The notes: generated by a model from the letters alone, not told the origin. A stretch of DNA of 64,000 bases from Thinopyrum elongatum (GCA_011799875.1 CM022303.1:731300970-731364969); one strand, 5' to 3'; shown: positions 11,394 to 23,272, numbered from the stretch's first letter. Made by a program: numbers and translations.

Positions 11394-13238
11394 ATGGCGT
11401 CACGCAAACGCCGACGAGACAACGTGTGTGCGACGGTGGCGACGGAGATCCTGACGACCCTCCCTGCTGATGTCCTGGTCGAGATCATGGTGCGCACTGA
11501 CTTTCTCACGGTCGTCTGTTGCGCCGCCGTTTGCAAGCACCTCCGTTTTGACATCCTCGGTCCGCAGTTCATCCACAGCATTACCCAAAAGGTGGTTCCA
11601 AGCATCCTCGCCTACAGCACCTATGACGATTGGCCCCTAACTGTGGTCCACCCGGTCACCCCCACCATCGTGTCCTTATGCCGCAACCAGCTCTCGCCTT
11701 ACATGTCGCGTTGCGCCACGGAGCTTTTTAGTCGGTACGAACCGGTGACTCACCCTGTGCGTTCGGTTTATTCGGTTTACATGGTTCGGTTTATACGGTT
11801 TTTCGGTTTGTATGGTATTAATACTTCGGTAAATACGGTATGAAAATAAAATACGGTTCGGTTTCGGTATATACCAAATTATTTCGGTATGGTTTCGGTA
11901 TATACCATAAAAACCAAAGTTGACGCGAATTTGAAAATGACGTAATAATAATTTGCAAATTTATGACTCAAAACACATACTATTTTACACAAATAGTATA
12001 TGACTATATATATAAGTATATATGCATGCATTGATTCATCTATTGATGGTTATGGACGTGCTTAGCATTTTAAAAGGAGAAAAATGACTATGTTACAAGA
12101 AAAATTTACATGCTTAGTAGTGAATTTAACTCATGTACAAGAAAAATGACAACTTGTATGGTTGTTCATCTCAAGAAATATAAATTTATTTTTTACTTCG
12201 GTTTATTCAGTTAACCGTTCGGTTTTTCGGTATATACCATAAAAACCAAAGTTCAAATCGGTATGAAAAGTTCATACCATACCGAAACCAGAAACCATAA
12301 AAACCATAAAATCGGTTCGGTTCGGTTTATTTTCGGTATGGTTTTTCGGTTCGGTTTTCAAATGCACAGAGTGACCGGTGACGTCCCGCGGTGGCCTTGT
12401 CGTCCTCCGTCGCGAGCACATCAACGCGCGACCCAAATCCAAGCGCTCTTCTGACATGTGTGTGTATGATCCCATGACTGGCAACCACACCTTCCTCCCA
12501 AGACCAACAGGTATCAAGAGTACCAAGAACAACTTGCAAGTGTACGTCCTACTCACCGCGGCGGACGGCATCGACTCTTCCTTCATGCTACTCTTCTTCG
12601 ATCTCTACGAATGGAGCATCAAAGTACAGGCCGCCACATTCTCTGGTACCTGGGGACCCGTCACGACTCATGCGAGCGACCCGGACTTTCCATGGATGTA
12701 TGTCTGGGAGAGAAGCGCCCCGGCCGTCCTCCACGGCGGTGTCATCCACTGGCTAGTGTTCGATGATATCCATATCCTCACCTACGATGTGTGCACGGGG
12801 TCACCCGGAATGGTGAAGCTCCCTCCTACCAAATGCAAAGGAAACAACCTCTACTTGGCAACGTCACCCGATAGGAATCTACTCAAACTGCTCGCCATAG
12901 AGGGGTTCAAGATGTCAGTGTGGGTACAACTCAATACGGTCCCAGCAGGTGGTGGTGGTGGTTGGTCACTAGAAAATATGATCGACATAGGGGAGAATCT
13001 ACGATCAGTCTGCCCAGATATTCCTCTTTAGGATGGAACTGATGTAGTCATTGAGTTCCAGGGCTCCGGAAACAGGAGCGGGGACGTGGTGTTGCTGCAG
13101 GTATGTGAGAAAGATCGCTATGGTGCACTCGTAGTTTTTGATTTGCAGACAAAGGAGATCCATGTGCAAAATAAGCGCTCCTCGACATTGGAGATAGACC
13201 TACCATATCGTTTACGAACCATGAAAGTGTTCTCCTAG
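11394..13238 (+). pseudogene. F-box protein pseudogene (paralog 1), split by a MITE
   Basis: The start MASRKRRRDNVC leads into an F-box (LPADVLVEIMVRTDFLTVVC-type, about residues 20-60), followed by the C-terminal region shared with the intact paralog at 17675-18910 (I recall DUF7595-type proteins). A 625-bp MITE sits at 11750-12374. Reading resumes in the same frame (SRGGLVVLRREH), because insert plus one target duplication is 633 bp. A second lesion is an in-frame TAG at 13029-13031. Homology then continues in frame to a normal end TMKVFS and stop at 13236-13238. F-box proteins are substrate receptors of SCF ubiquitin ligases, and the substrate here is unknown. Confidence 0.85.
11750..12374. 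mobile_element. hAT-type MITE inserted in F-box paralog 1 (625 bp)
   Basis: Ends are TCACCCTGTGCGTTCGG and, on the other strand, TCACTCTGTGCATTTGA. The element is flanked by a perfect 8-bp duplication ccggtgac (11742-11749 and 12375-12382). An 8-bp duplication is the hAT hallmark. The interior is AT-rich, built of 'ttcggttt' and 'cggtatataccata' motifs, with no ORF. Confidence 0.9.
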
Positions 13239-14442
13239 CTAGCTCGTAGGCCTAGTAAGTAGGGGACGATACAAATGGATTTTATTGTTTCAACCGATAT
13301 TGTATTGTTATTACGTAAGTTATGCCATTGCTTTTAGAATGGTTTTTATTGGTGGATATATGGTCTACATCTCGCCTTGGATTTTCGATGTTGGTCTCTA
13401 AAATGCCTTACCAGTACGCCACCCCGACCAAAGGGGAGGTTTTCTAAATCTTAGTTGTTTTTAGTTCCATACAAATCTGGAAATATTGCTAACTTTTTGA
13501 GTTTCACGTCCTATAATCTCCTCCAAATAATTATCCAGTGCACATTGGAATGGAGTCATGAGAAACTTTTTCTCCAATGAACTTCGACCTACCATATTTC
13601 CTACAACTGCAAGCCAAGAGATTTTTTTCCCTAACTTGTATGCACTGCGCTTTGGCTCTAGTGAACTAGCTATTTTTCTCTTTTCTCGAACATGCTAATT
13701 TGGGCAAGAAATAATCCCAATTCATTTCCCTTTAAGTGATGTGCATCGACAGGTCGTGTTAGACAGATGAACGAAAGCATGACCATGCAATGAAAGCTGC
13801 TAGATCAATTCAATTTTCAAACCTGAGCCCTCACGTGTGAGTTAAGTATTTTAACGAACGCAGAGCGCCGTTGGTTCAGCCAGCGGGTGGCTCAAGGCAA
13901 AGGATAATATTGAGATGGATCCAATGGTCCATCTTTGATCTGGCATGCCGCCACGCGTCAACGATGACTTCAGACGTCGCTCTTTGCCATCAAGGTGCTC
14001 GGGCGCCACATACCCCAGGACACCAGCCACCTACCAATGCAAGCCCCCGGTTCATAGTTTACACTACTTACGTGTATCTAAATGAGTACTAAGGTGTCCT
14101 GCATCAACATGATCAAAAGTCTTCATGACAACTCTGAAAAGAGCTAGCGAAGAATCAATTTTCGGCCACACGCAGTCTAAATTAGGAAAGAGAGTGGTGG
14201 TCTGTTTGATACTTTATAAGCTCTTGTGGAGATGGAGAACAATTACAGCGGTCCTAATGGTCAGTTTAAATTCAATAAGTGGAAAATGGACAGTCTCGCC
14301 TGACAGTGTTGAGTCTGCAAGTGCCAATAAATGGAAAATGGACAGTCTCGCCTGAACAATGTTGAGTCTGCAAGTGCCTCACTCTTATTGTTCTTTAGTT
14401 GCAAGTAAGCACTAAGCAGAGATGATGCCAGTTATGTTTTTA
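13239..14442. other. Intergenic sequence downstream of F-box paralog 1
   Basis: No coding sequence is supported. The first part is probably the former 3' UTR. A near-direct duplication of about 60 bp (containing 'tggaaaatggacagtctcgc') lies at about 14278-14390. Confidence 0.6.
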
Positions 14443-14550
14443 ACATGAAGGTGATGTGGCCCTTCATGGGGCCGCACGCGCATAGGCCACAAGAGCACTC
14501 AAACCAGCGGCAAAGGATGACGAGGCCGCCGCGGGGCGTCACCTGATATC
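14443..14550 (-). pseudogene. Short relic of an F-box paralog
   Basis: On the minus strand this reads QVTPRGGLVIL, then a Cys-rich stretch, then GPMKGHITF. That parallels PVTSRGGLVVL...CVYDPMTGNHTF in the neighbouring paralogs. Flanking sequence shows no further homology that I can see, so it is a fragment of about 36 codons. Confidence 0.5.
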
Positions 14551-14884
14551 AAGGGCGGAGCTAGAAAATTTAGCTGATGGGTTCTTTCATTGACTTATTG
14601 TGAGGATTTGGTCTAAGTGTAAAGTCTAATTTTGCACCAACTTACATCAACAATATAGCATTTTGTTTAAATGGTTCTGTGTATCTTAATTATGCAGAGG
14701 CCGGATGTTGCTCATCATGCTTTGTATCCGCTTAATACTACATTTTGAGCTAATAAAAGTGGCTTTATTAGAAGAAGAAAAAAAACACTCCATTTCAAAG
14801 AAGAAAAAAGAATACAGCGCTTGAAAAAAAAGCAAAAGAGATAGAAATATGATATCACTTGTGCAAATGCGGAAATGTTATCAT

Positions 14885-15230
14885 CCTCTATAACACTAAG
14901 CTCCCTAATTTTAAAGCGCTCACAATCAATTGAGGTCTCTAATTGAAATTGGGTCACCCGATTTTGACCGGGTCAACAATTTCTCAAAGCTCTCTCATTC
15001 AATCTTTTTATACTACAAAATATGCTTCCTAATTTTTAAGGCGTCACAACTAATTGAGATCTTCAATTTAAAATTGAGTCACTCATTTTTTACTAGGACA
15101 ACAATTTCTCAAGGAGCTCTCCCATTCAATAATTTTAGTTTACTATTGTTCCCTAATTTTGAAACTCTTCAATTCGATTGAGGTATTGAATTATGTATTT
15201 GGTTTAATATATTGATCGGGCCAATCATTT
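14885..15230. repeat. Three degenerate tandem copies of an AT-rich unit of about 130 bp
   Basis: The order 'cctaatttt...ttgag...ttgggtcac...caacaatttctcaaagctctctcattcaat' recurs with variation from about 14900, 15030 and 15148. No coding potential was seen. Confidence 0.6.
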
Positions 15231-15490
15231 TTCAAATCAATCGGCATCAACCGCATATAAAAGCATATCAATCTCACGCACCCTCCTACCACCTAGAAAA
15301 AATAAATGCCACCATGTGATATGGTAGCATCAATATAGTTCATGCAGCTACCGACACATAAATTTCCCCATATAAATATGGGTTTCTTAGCGGATAACAC
15401 AGAATCACATCGAGAAAGGCCCACCAAATCATCAAATTATATAAAAAATAAAATACACACCATCATCTTCTCGCCCCGCCAAACTAAATA

Positions 15491-15744
15491 TTCCATCAAT
15501 TCTAAAATGTAAGGGTATTAGTTTTTTGGAAAGTCAAATTCCTTTAACATTGAACAAGTTCAGAGCCAAAAATGTCAACATCCACAATATTAAACAAAAA
15601 AAGTTGGAAACTCATTTCATGACGAATCTAATTATACCGATTTGGTATTATGGATATTGATATATTTCTCTTGAAATTTGATCAAACTTAAAAATATTTG
15701 ACTTTAAAAAACTGTAATACACCTTATATTTTATATAGAGTGAG
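15491..15744. mobile_element. Stowaway-like MITE (about 254 bp)
   Basis: The first roughly 50 bases and the reverse complement of the last 50 align, both reaching a shared 'aaagtcaaat' block. Flanking TA dinucleotides at 15489-15490 and 15745-15746 fit Tc1/Mariner insertion. The ends are decayed relative to the usual ctccctccgttc. Confidence 0.65.
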
Positions 15745-15746
15745 TA

Positions 15747-16609
15747 ATGTTTCTAAAAAACCCAGCAACACTAATGGCGCAGCAAAGCGCGTGCCCAACC
15801 CTTCTAGTTTTTTATTATGTATAACAAACACAAGGGTATTTATAGCTAGTAACTATTAAAGCATAATGATTAGATTGTATGATTACGGAGTTAATCTGGT
15901 TGTGGTGGGTCGAGCTGTCAAAGAATAACCCAAAGTCCCAAACATATGTTAATCGCACCCGGAAATTGACAAGTCAAAAATATTCCTATTAACAACAAAT
16001 CACTTAAAATTAAGAACTCTAAACATACAATTTAGGTACTCCCCCCCTTGTCAGAAATGTTATACGCTTTGTATAAATTGATCAAAACAGGCATACACTT
16101 TCTAGAAATTGATGGCTTATCTCGTAAGAGATATGATGCACTTTGCCTATGTGTAACATGTGGCCTTGGCCTTGAAGTGCCTGCATCATTATTTAGATTT
16201 GGTAATTGATTTCCCTTGAGGGACATCGTTCCATACCCTAAATCAGCCAAAGTATGTGCAGTAAGCACTTACAAAATTAGGGTTGGAGAGAGGCGATGTG
16301 GTGATGCAATTTCAATACCTCGAATTTGGAGTTTTGGACAACCATCGCCGGCTTTCTGCTGTCGACCTACCATGGCGTCTGGCAAGTGATGGTTGATTGA
16401 GGGCGAACAGGAGAAACGAAGGAGCAGAGCAAATAGGAAAGACAAGTCGTGGCCTGTGTCGTGTGGCTGCCGAGAAGAATAGGATTGGGCCACGAACAGG
16501 CTAGGAACAGAGGCAATGTTTGGGCTTTTAGGCTTTTTTTATTGGGCTGCTCACTCGGCGATGGAACTTGATGGGTTGATCCCCTGTTTTGCGTTGGGTT
16601 CATTGGAGT
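15747..16609. other. Intergenic, no supported gene
   Basis: This AT-rich sequence has only short frames without recognisable motifs. The left copy of the target duplication of the next MITE is at 16602-16609. Confidence 0.6.
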
Positions 16610-16790
16610 CATAGTTTTAAATAGCCGGCTATAGCTCCGCTATAGCCCGCTATAGCCTTTTCAGGAGAGTGCCGCTAAATGGTCGGCTTCACAAATAGCC
16701 CGCTATAGCCTGCTATAGCCCGCTATAGCTCCGCTATAGCTGATTTTGAGGCCCGCCGCTATTTTTCATAGCCCGCTATTTAAAACATTG
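16610..16790. mobile_element. hAT-type MITE (181 bp) rich in 'ctatagc'
   Basis: Ends are CATAGTTTTAAATAGC and, on the other strand, CAATGTTTTAAATAGC. A perfect 8-bp duplication attggagt flanks it (16602-16609, 16791-16798). The interior is repeated 'cccgctatagc' blocks. Confidence 0.9.
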
Positions 16791-16894
16791 ATTGGAGTAC
16801 GTATATCTACATACGTGTACTAGATCAGGAAAAATCGTTGGGTTCATCTGAACCCAACGCTAGCACGCTGGCTCCGTCTCTGCCTGATATTACT

Positions 16895-17251
16895 GGCCAA
16901 CGTGATTGGCGGCACAGCGTGGCATGAAGGGTTAGACGTCGTGACACAAAGATATGGCGGTAGGGACCGGATGGACTAGGGTCATGTGCCAATCCTGATA
17001 GGTGGAGCGCTAGGCGAGCATGCAGAGGCTGCCTTCTGGCTGACTGGATGGATGAACGGTGGGCTTAGGATGTCACCAGGAGCGATAGGCGGGCATGTAG
17101 GGGCCGTCTTCTTGCATATGGCAGCGCAGTGGACGAGCATGAAAAGGTCAGTGTGTACTATGATCTCAAGCAGGAGATAAGTTGGGAGGGTCATTGAAAT
17201 CTCCGATGCCGCCAGACATATGTTCTTTCGCCGGGGTTTCTGTGGCGCCAT
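16895..17251 (-). pseudogene. 5' fragment of an F-box paralog
   Basis: The start MAPQKPRRKNIC at 17251 is followed by a divergent F-box (LPTYLLLEIIVHTDLFMLVH). A short insertion then follows the CK pair, and frame is lost by 16982. Nucleotide similarity to the intact paralog continues to about 16895 (compare 'gcgtggcatgaaggg' with 'gcgtgacatgaaggg'). The rest of the gene is absent. The motif AACTCAAACGC lies 9 bp upstream of the ATG, as in the other paralogs. Confidence 0.75.
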
Positions 17252-17674
17252 GGGTCGTGTGCGTTTGAGTTAGGTGCATTGCTATAAGTAGCTATCTAGC
17301 TCCAGGAACCATTAAAAGCGTATGTGGTCTCCAACTACAGATCCATCCATTAATATTGTATAATCACCAAGGCGACTTTTTCTGGAGAACGTAATCAGGT
17401 ACATGATCACACACAAGGATCCAAATCGGATGGCTTCAGTATGATCGGTCTTTCTTGATTGCACGAGACATGCATACACTTAGATATAAAATATCCATCC
17501 TTGTCCTATGTTGTATATAGAATGCATCCGATGTCGGGTGGACTTTATTACTCAGTAGACCATGTACTCGTGTGATACGATAAAATAAAATCAAATATGG
17601 ACTAATCAAGCACCACTCGATCAAGGTGGTAAATACATTCGTAACATACCCTACCTACTTGGCTGGCTTGCTAG
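17252..17674. other. Short spacer between two F-box paralogs
   Basis: It contains the upstream motif of the fragment at 17251 and the probable 3' UTR of the intact gene. No other gene was seen. Confidence 0.6.
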
Positions 17675-18910
17675 CTACGAGAAAACTTTCATGGTTTGTA
17701 GGTGAGATGGCAGGTCGATCTCAAACAACGGGGAGCAGGAGGCATACTTTTGTCGATGCATCTCCTTTGTCTCCATATCAAGAAACGCACAAGCTCGATT
17801 ACGCACCTGCAATTCAACCACGCCTCCGTTCCTCTTTCCAGATCCATTAAGCTCAATTAGTACATCAGAGCCACCTGCAACAGGAAGGTCTGGGTACAAC
17901 GACCGCAGCTTATCCTCTACATTGATCACACTTTCCAGCACCCAACCAGTAGCACCACCACCACTTGCTAGTACTGTGGGGAGGTGTAGCCACATGGATA
18001 TCATGAACCCATCTATAGTGATCAATTTCAATACGTTCCCGTCTGACGACGTTGCCAAGTGGAGCTGCTTTTCATTGCAGTTGGTAGGTGGGAGCTTCAC
18101 CAGTCCCGACATTCTGGTCCTCACATCATAGGTGAGGATTTGTTTGCCGTGGTCCGCTATCCAGTGGAGAACACCACCGTGGAGGATTGCGGGTTGGCTG
18201 TAGTCACGGACTGACCACCAGAGGGAGTCACGGTGCCTGTCGTATGTAACGGGAGGCCCCCAGGTACTAGAGGATGATGTGACGGTGTGTACTTTGATGC
18301 TCTTACACAAGTTGCGATCCATGAAAAGCAGCATGAAGGAGCAGTCGATGCCATCCGCAGCGGTGAGCAGGATATACTCATGGAAGGTGGTGATGCTAAT
18401 ATGGACATAGGGCGATTTTGAGAGGAAGGTGGTTTGGCCTGTCATGGGATTGTACACGCACAGGTCCAAACGGTGCTTGTACTTGTGACGCGTATTGACA
18501 CATAAGTGGCTGAGGGCTACAAGGCCGCCGCGGAATGTAACTGGACTATATTGGCCGAGGAGGCTGGCCGTGCGGCGTGACATGAAGGGCGAGAGGTGGT
18601 CATGGCAAAAAGACGCAGCGGCGGGCGTGACTGGGTGGAGCAGAGTCAGAGTTAGGGGCCCTTTGTCGTAGGTGGGGAGGTAGGCGAGGATGGAGGGAGC
18701 CACGTGTTGGGTCACGCGGCGAAGGAATGACGGCCTTAGGATGTCACGGCGAAGGTTCTTGCAGGTGGCAGCGCACCGGAGGAGAGTGAAAAGGTCGGTG
18801 CGCGCTACGATCTCAAGCAGGAGATCGGCTGGAAGCGGCAATGGTGCCGTGATCTCTGTAGCCGGCGCCCCCGCACATATGCTGTTTCGTTGGCGTTTCC
18901 GTGGAGCCAT
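17675..18910 (-). CDS. F-box family protein, apparently intact (411 aa)
   Basis: The start is ATG 18910 (MAPRKRQRNSIC). The frame stays open upstream to a GTG, but the ATG matches the starts of the paralogs. Residues about 25-65 form an F-box (LPADLLLEIVARTDLFTLLR, then CAATCKNLRRDIL), the Skp1-binding module of SCF ubiquitin ligases. The C-terminal 300 residues form the variable region shared with the local paralogs, including VTFRGGLVAL, LCVYNPMTG, LLTAADGIDCSFML and ILHGGVLHW; I recall this as DUF7595-type. It ends FEIDLPSHLQTMKVFS with no break and no intron. It is the only apparently intact host gene in the window. The substrate is unknown. Confidence 0.9.
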   Translation of the reverse strand: MAPRKRQRNSICAGAPATEITAPLPLPADLLLEIVARTDLFTLLRCAATCKNLRRDILRPSFLRRVTQHVAPSILAYLPTYDKGPLTLTLLHPVTPAAASFCHDHLSPFMSRRTASLLGQYSPVTFRGGLVALSHLCVNTRHKYKHRLDLCVYNPMTGQTTFLSKSPYVHISITTFHEYILLTAADGIDCSFMLLFMDRNLCKSIKVHTVTSSSSTWGPPVTYDRHRDSLWWSVRDYSQPAILHGGVLHWIADHGKQILTYDVRTRMSGLVKLPPTNCNEKQLHLATSSDGNVLKLITIDGFMISMWLHLPTVLASGGGATGWVLESVINVEDKLRSLYPDLPVAGGSDVLIELNGSGKRNGGVVELQVRNRACAFLDMETKEMHRQKYASCSPLFEIDLPSHLQTMKVFS

Positions 18911-19110
18911 GGGGGTTGTGTGTTTGAGTTGGAGGCCTTGGCTTGCTATATAGCCAGCTGCTATTAGGAGCGGTTGCACGTACGTCTCCGGCTGGAAACC
19001 ACGTTAATATTGACACACAGAATTTGTGTGGACAACGGAATCCGGCAGCAGCTCTAATCGGACTCGGGAACCCACGTCAGCACGATCGAGCTGGCTCGGC
19101 ACATGCAAAC
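18911..19110 (-). promoter_or_regulatory. Promoter-proximal region of the intact F-box gene
   Basis: On the minus strand, AACTCAAACACA (18930 to 18919) ends 8 bp before the ATG, and a ctatatag box lies near 18950. Further upstream, blocks such as ccagccggagac and ttgtccacacaaa align with the region before paralog 1, so the duplication included upstream DNA. Confidence 0.55.
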
Positions 19111-19643
19111 AAGGAAAAACGAGTTGGAGTTTGAGTTTGAGTTTACCTTGGTAACCAAACAAAATCGATTCCGTTAGTTTAATCAATTTAAACGATCGAC
19201 TAAGATGCATGGACGTGCATGCATGCATGACAACTTTCCACACTACTCAGTTAATAATGCCTGCATGCAACTACGGATCATCCATATTATGTCTGATCGG
19301 TAGCCTTGACCGGTAAGAGAAATCATCTAGTAGTTCCTTGGCAAAGAGAGATGGCCCAGATATTGGGCCAACGGCACACAAGCCGAATCTATCGAGACCC
19401 TGCGGCTAGCCTGCTTTAATTTGTCACCAAGAGATCGATTTGTATATACAACAACTCACGCACGTACGGTACACCTTTCTGGTCCAGCTAGCTAGAAAGA
19501 ACGTTCTTAACCTCTTGTGCTTACATCTTTTGGTGACAATTTATATTTACTGTCAGCTCCTTTGCCATCCATCCTTACATCGACTGTCAGCTCCCAATCA
19601 AGTGTCTACTCATGTCCTTAAACTCTTGTATGTTATAATTATA
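19111..19643. other. Intergenic, no supported gene
   Basis: Nothing recognisable apart from short simple-sequence runs such as gcatgcatgcatg near 19217. Confidence 0.5.
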
Positions 19644-19883
19644 TCTCCGTTCTATAATGTAGTGCGTATAAATTTTTGAAAAGTCAAACTTTGTAAACTT
19701 TGACCAAGTTTATAGAGAAAACTATTTATATCTACAATATCAAAATTATAAAATATAAAACTACATCTGGATGATATGTGTTTGGCATTCTGGATGTAAA
19801 TATTTTTCTCCACAAATTTGATCAAAGTTTGTGAGGTTTGACTTTTTTTTTAAATCTATATGCAATAAATTATGGAACGGAGG
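19644..19883. mobile_element. Stowaway-like MITE (240 bp)
   Basis: The left end TCTCCGTTCTATAA and right end (other strand) CCTCCGTTCCATAA are followed by long imperfect inverted arms reaching 'aaagtcaaac'. TA lies at both borders (19642-19643, 19884-19885). This is a typical Triticeae Stowaway of the Tc1/Mariner superfamily. Confidence 0.85.
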
Positions 19884-20097
19884 TATTATTAATTCTTTTC
19901 GACCTGCAGTTGCCAGAAGGAGATTGCGTAGTCTGTGTTTATTTGTGCATCAGCTCTTAATCGCTCTTGTAATCACCAAAACCAAATTTGACTGGAGAAG
20001 GGAATCTTCCACTAAATGCGATGTGAGTCCTGCTTCAGTACAACCCCCCTCACTAATAAACGTGTACAGGTCAATATTGATATTTCACACCTTTTGT

Positions 20098-20335
20098 TTG
20101 CACGATGGATCACCCATCGAGATGTATATGCCGTACGTTTTGGGAGAGGACACGCTACTGGGCCGACCCACTAACAGGAACCTAAATAGAGCAAATTCAC
20201 AAAACAATCAATGCGCAGTCCATGGATCACCCACCGAGATGTATACGCCGTACATTTCGGGAGAGGACACGCTACTCGGCCGGCCCACTAAAAGGAACCG
20301 AAATAGAGCAAATTCACAAAAACAATCAATGCACT
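20098..20335. repeat. Two tandem copies of a unit of about 118 bp
   Basis: The block containing 'catggatcaccca', 'gggagaggacacgctact' and 'agagcaaattcacaaaa' occurs twice in direct order with scattered substitutions. The open frame at 19831-20361 across it is a by-product. Confidence 0.75.
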
Positions 20336-20589
20336 GTCGAGATTCGAACTCGCGACTTTAGACCATTGAAGGCGTGGGTGTTTTAATAACACACACAAGT
20401 GGCACAATTGAAACAAACATTTACAAATTTCGAACGTTACCCTCAAATCTCAGGACCGGTCCTAGCTCCATTTCGCTCCATATGCTGTTTGGTAAAATTG
20501 TTTCATGTTTTACATCCAAAGGATGTAGTCTTTCACGATGTAAAATGTACACTACTGGGAAAGGGCTTATAGGTGAACCCCAATGAGTG

Positions 20590-21010
20590 GAGGGCGGCCT
20601 ATGTCACCCGCCACATCTACTTATAAAAATTAGCAGCGGCGAGTAACAAACAGCGACCGCCACAGCTAACAGCACAACTGTGGTGGGCAGAATTCAAACA
20701 CCGCCACAGGTACAATCTCCCGAACAAGGCTTGCTTCCATAACTCAGCTATGACGGGCCCTAGCAGTTGCCCGCCACAGGTAGTAGATGAAGCAGTGGCG
20801 AGCGCTGGCTAGCATCCGCCACTAGCTATCATTGCGGGATGCCCAATTTTAGTAGAACATAGCTGTGGCGGCTCCTCTACCACGCCCGCCAGTGGTAGTT
20901 TACATAACTGTGGCGGGCAGAAACACAAAATATTTTCCCGCGTGGGGTTGCTGTCCACGTCACTTTGCAGTGGCGGGCTACTCCTGCCGCCCGCCAATGA
21001 TAAGATCGTG
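20590..21010. repeat. Subterminal repeats of CACTA region 1, left side
   Basis: Motifs such as gccacag, tggcgggc and cccgccac recur in both orientations. In CACTA elements such repeats are transposase-binding sites. Confidence 0.75.
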
Positions 21011-21215
21011 TGTGATGTTTGCTGCCTGGTTCAGTGGCTTCCCCTCCCTAGTTTCTTCCTCTCGCACAACGCCCTCTTCCTCTTCCTCCTACTCCTCTCA
21101 CCATTGATCATCCACCACATCTCTCTCTTCTTGATTTCATCCAATCGATCGGACATGACATCGGAGAGAGACGAGGAGACACATTTTAGGTGAGAATTCT
21201 TTTCTAAATTCAACC

Positions 21216-21338
21216 TCGTGTGTATGTATACGCATGCAGGAGTACTTTATTATTGGTGTGTGGCGCGATGGACGTGTGTATGTATACGCATGCAGGAGTA
21301 CTTTATTATTGGTGTGTGGCGCGATGGACGTGTTGGGC
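21216..21338. repeat. Direct tandem duplication, unit about 61 bp
   Basis: The block from 'gtgtgtatgtatacgcatgc' to 'gcgcgatggac' occurs twice without visible change. It lies in the 5' region of CACTA region 1, upstream of the Copia insertion. Confidence 0.85.
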
Positions 21339-21508
21339 GATTCAACATTCGGTTGATCGGATGCTTTTGTTGAAAATTTCCAGGAAATACAAATGAGTGC
21401 CAAATCTCATAAATTTTTTAATTAATTTCCATTTCGTCTAGTTGGTGTGACTCAATATGTCCCATTATTAGCAACGGTCATGCCGAATTTTTTAATTTTC
21501 CATATTCT

Positions 21509-23272
21509 TGTTGGGAATCGTTGCATGGAAAACAAACAAAATTCTACGCACACGCAATGATCTATCCATGGAGATGCATAGCAACGAGGTGGAGAGTGTG
21601 TCTACGTACCCTCGTAGTCCGTAAGCGGAAGCGTTTGACAACGCGGTTGATGTAGTCGAACTTCTTCGCGCTTCATCCGATCAAGTACCGAACGCACGGC
21701 ACCTCCGCGTTCTGCACACGTTCAGCTCGGTGACGTCCCTCGCCTTCTTGATCCAGCAAGACGTCGAGGTAGCAGATGAGTTCCGTCAGCACGACGGCGT
21801 GGTGACGGTGATGGTGAAGTGATCTCCGTAGGGCTTCGCCTAAGCACTAAGGAAATATGACCGGGGGTGTAAACGGTGAAGGGGGACGCCGCATACGGCT
21901 AGGCAATTGTCTGGTGTGTGCTAGGCGCCCCCTTTGACATATATATAGGTGGGAGTGAGGGAGGAGCAGCCATAGAAGGCGCCCAAGTAGGAGGAATCCT
22001 ACTTGGAGTCCCTCCCAAGGCGCCCCCCCCCCCCCCGCCATATATAACCGAGGGGGAAGGAAAGAGGGGGGAGAGGGAAGGAAGTGGGAATCCTAATCCA
22101 CACTTTCCTTTCCCTTCTCCCCTTTCCTTCTCCTCCTTAGGCCGGCCCATATGGGGGGCGCACCAGCACCTTGTGGCTGGTGCGTTTCCCCTCTTGGCCC
22201 ATAAGGCCTGTATCTTTTGCCGGGGTGCCCGGAACCCCTTCCGGTGACCCGATAAGTACCCGGTACCCCCCGAAACACTTCTGGTGTCCGAATACCATCG
22301 TCCTATATATCAGTCTTTATCTCTCGACCATTTCGGGACTCCTCGTCATGTCCGTGATCTCATCTGGGACTCCGAACAACATTCGGTCACCAAATCACAT
22401 AACTCATATAATACTATATCGTCATCGAACGTTAAACGTGTGGACCCTACGGGTTCGAGAACTATGTAGACATGACCGAGACACTTCTCCGGTCAATAAC
22501 CAATAGCGGAACCTGGATGCCCATATTGTCTCCTACATATTCTACGAAGATCTTTATCGGTCAAACCGTTATGACAACATACGTAATTCCCTTTGTCCAT
22601 CGGTATGTTACCCGCTCGAGATTCGATCGTCGGTATCTCTATACCTAGTTCAATCTCATTACCGGCAAGTCTCTTTACTTGTTCCGTAATACATCACCTC
22701 GTAACTAACTCCTTAGTCATTTGCTTGCAAGCTTATGATGTGTATTACCGAGAGGGCCCAGAGATACCTCTCCGATACTCGGAATGACAAATCATAATCT
22801 CTATCTATGCCAACTCAACAAACACCTTCAGAGATACCTATAGAGCATCTTTAGGATCACCCAGTTACGTTGTGACGTTTGACAGCACACAAAGTATTCC
22901 TCCGGTATCCGGGAGTTGCATAATCTCATAGTCGAAGGAATATGTATTTGACATGAAGAAAGCAATAGCAATAAAGCTGAACGATCATTATGCTAAGCTA
23001 ACGGGTGGGTCTTGTCCATCACATCATTCTCCTAATGATGTGATCCCGTTATCAAATGACAACACATGTCCATGGTTTGGAAACCTTGACCATCTTTGAT
23101 CAACGAGCTAGTCTAGTAGAGGCTTACTAGGGACATGGTATTTGTTTATGTATTCACATATGTATTTAAGTTTCCAATCAATACAATTCTAGCATGAATA
23201 ATAAGCCTTTATCATGAATAAGAAAATATAAAATAACAACTTTATTATTGCCTCTAGGGCATATTTCCTTCA
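21509..23272 (-). repeat. 3' LTR of Copia A (1764 bp)
   Basis: On the minus strand it starts TGAAGGAAATATGCCC and ends ATTCCCAACA. A TATA-type run (ctatatatatg on the minus strand) lies near 21938-21951. The bases just upstream (minus strand gtgggagac) form the polypurine tract. Confidence 0.95.

Noticed and set aside
16032..16612. Three minus-strand frames of 74-81 codons
   Set aside because: No domain, no splice context, and they overlap one another in different frames.
20335..20365. tRNA-like B box (gattcgaactcgcgac on the plus strand), possible SINE or tRNA
   Set aside because: No A box at the proper distance, no cloverleaf and no poly(A)/poly(T) or target duplication.
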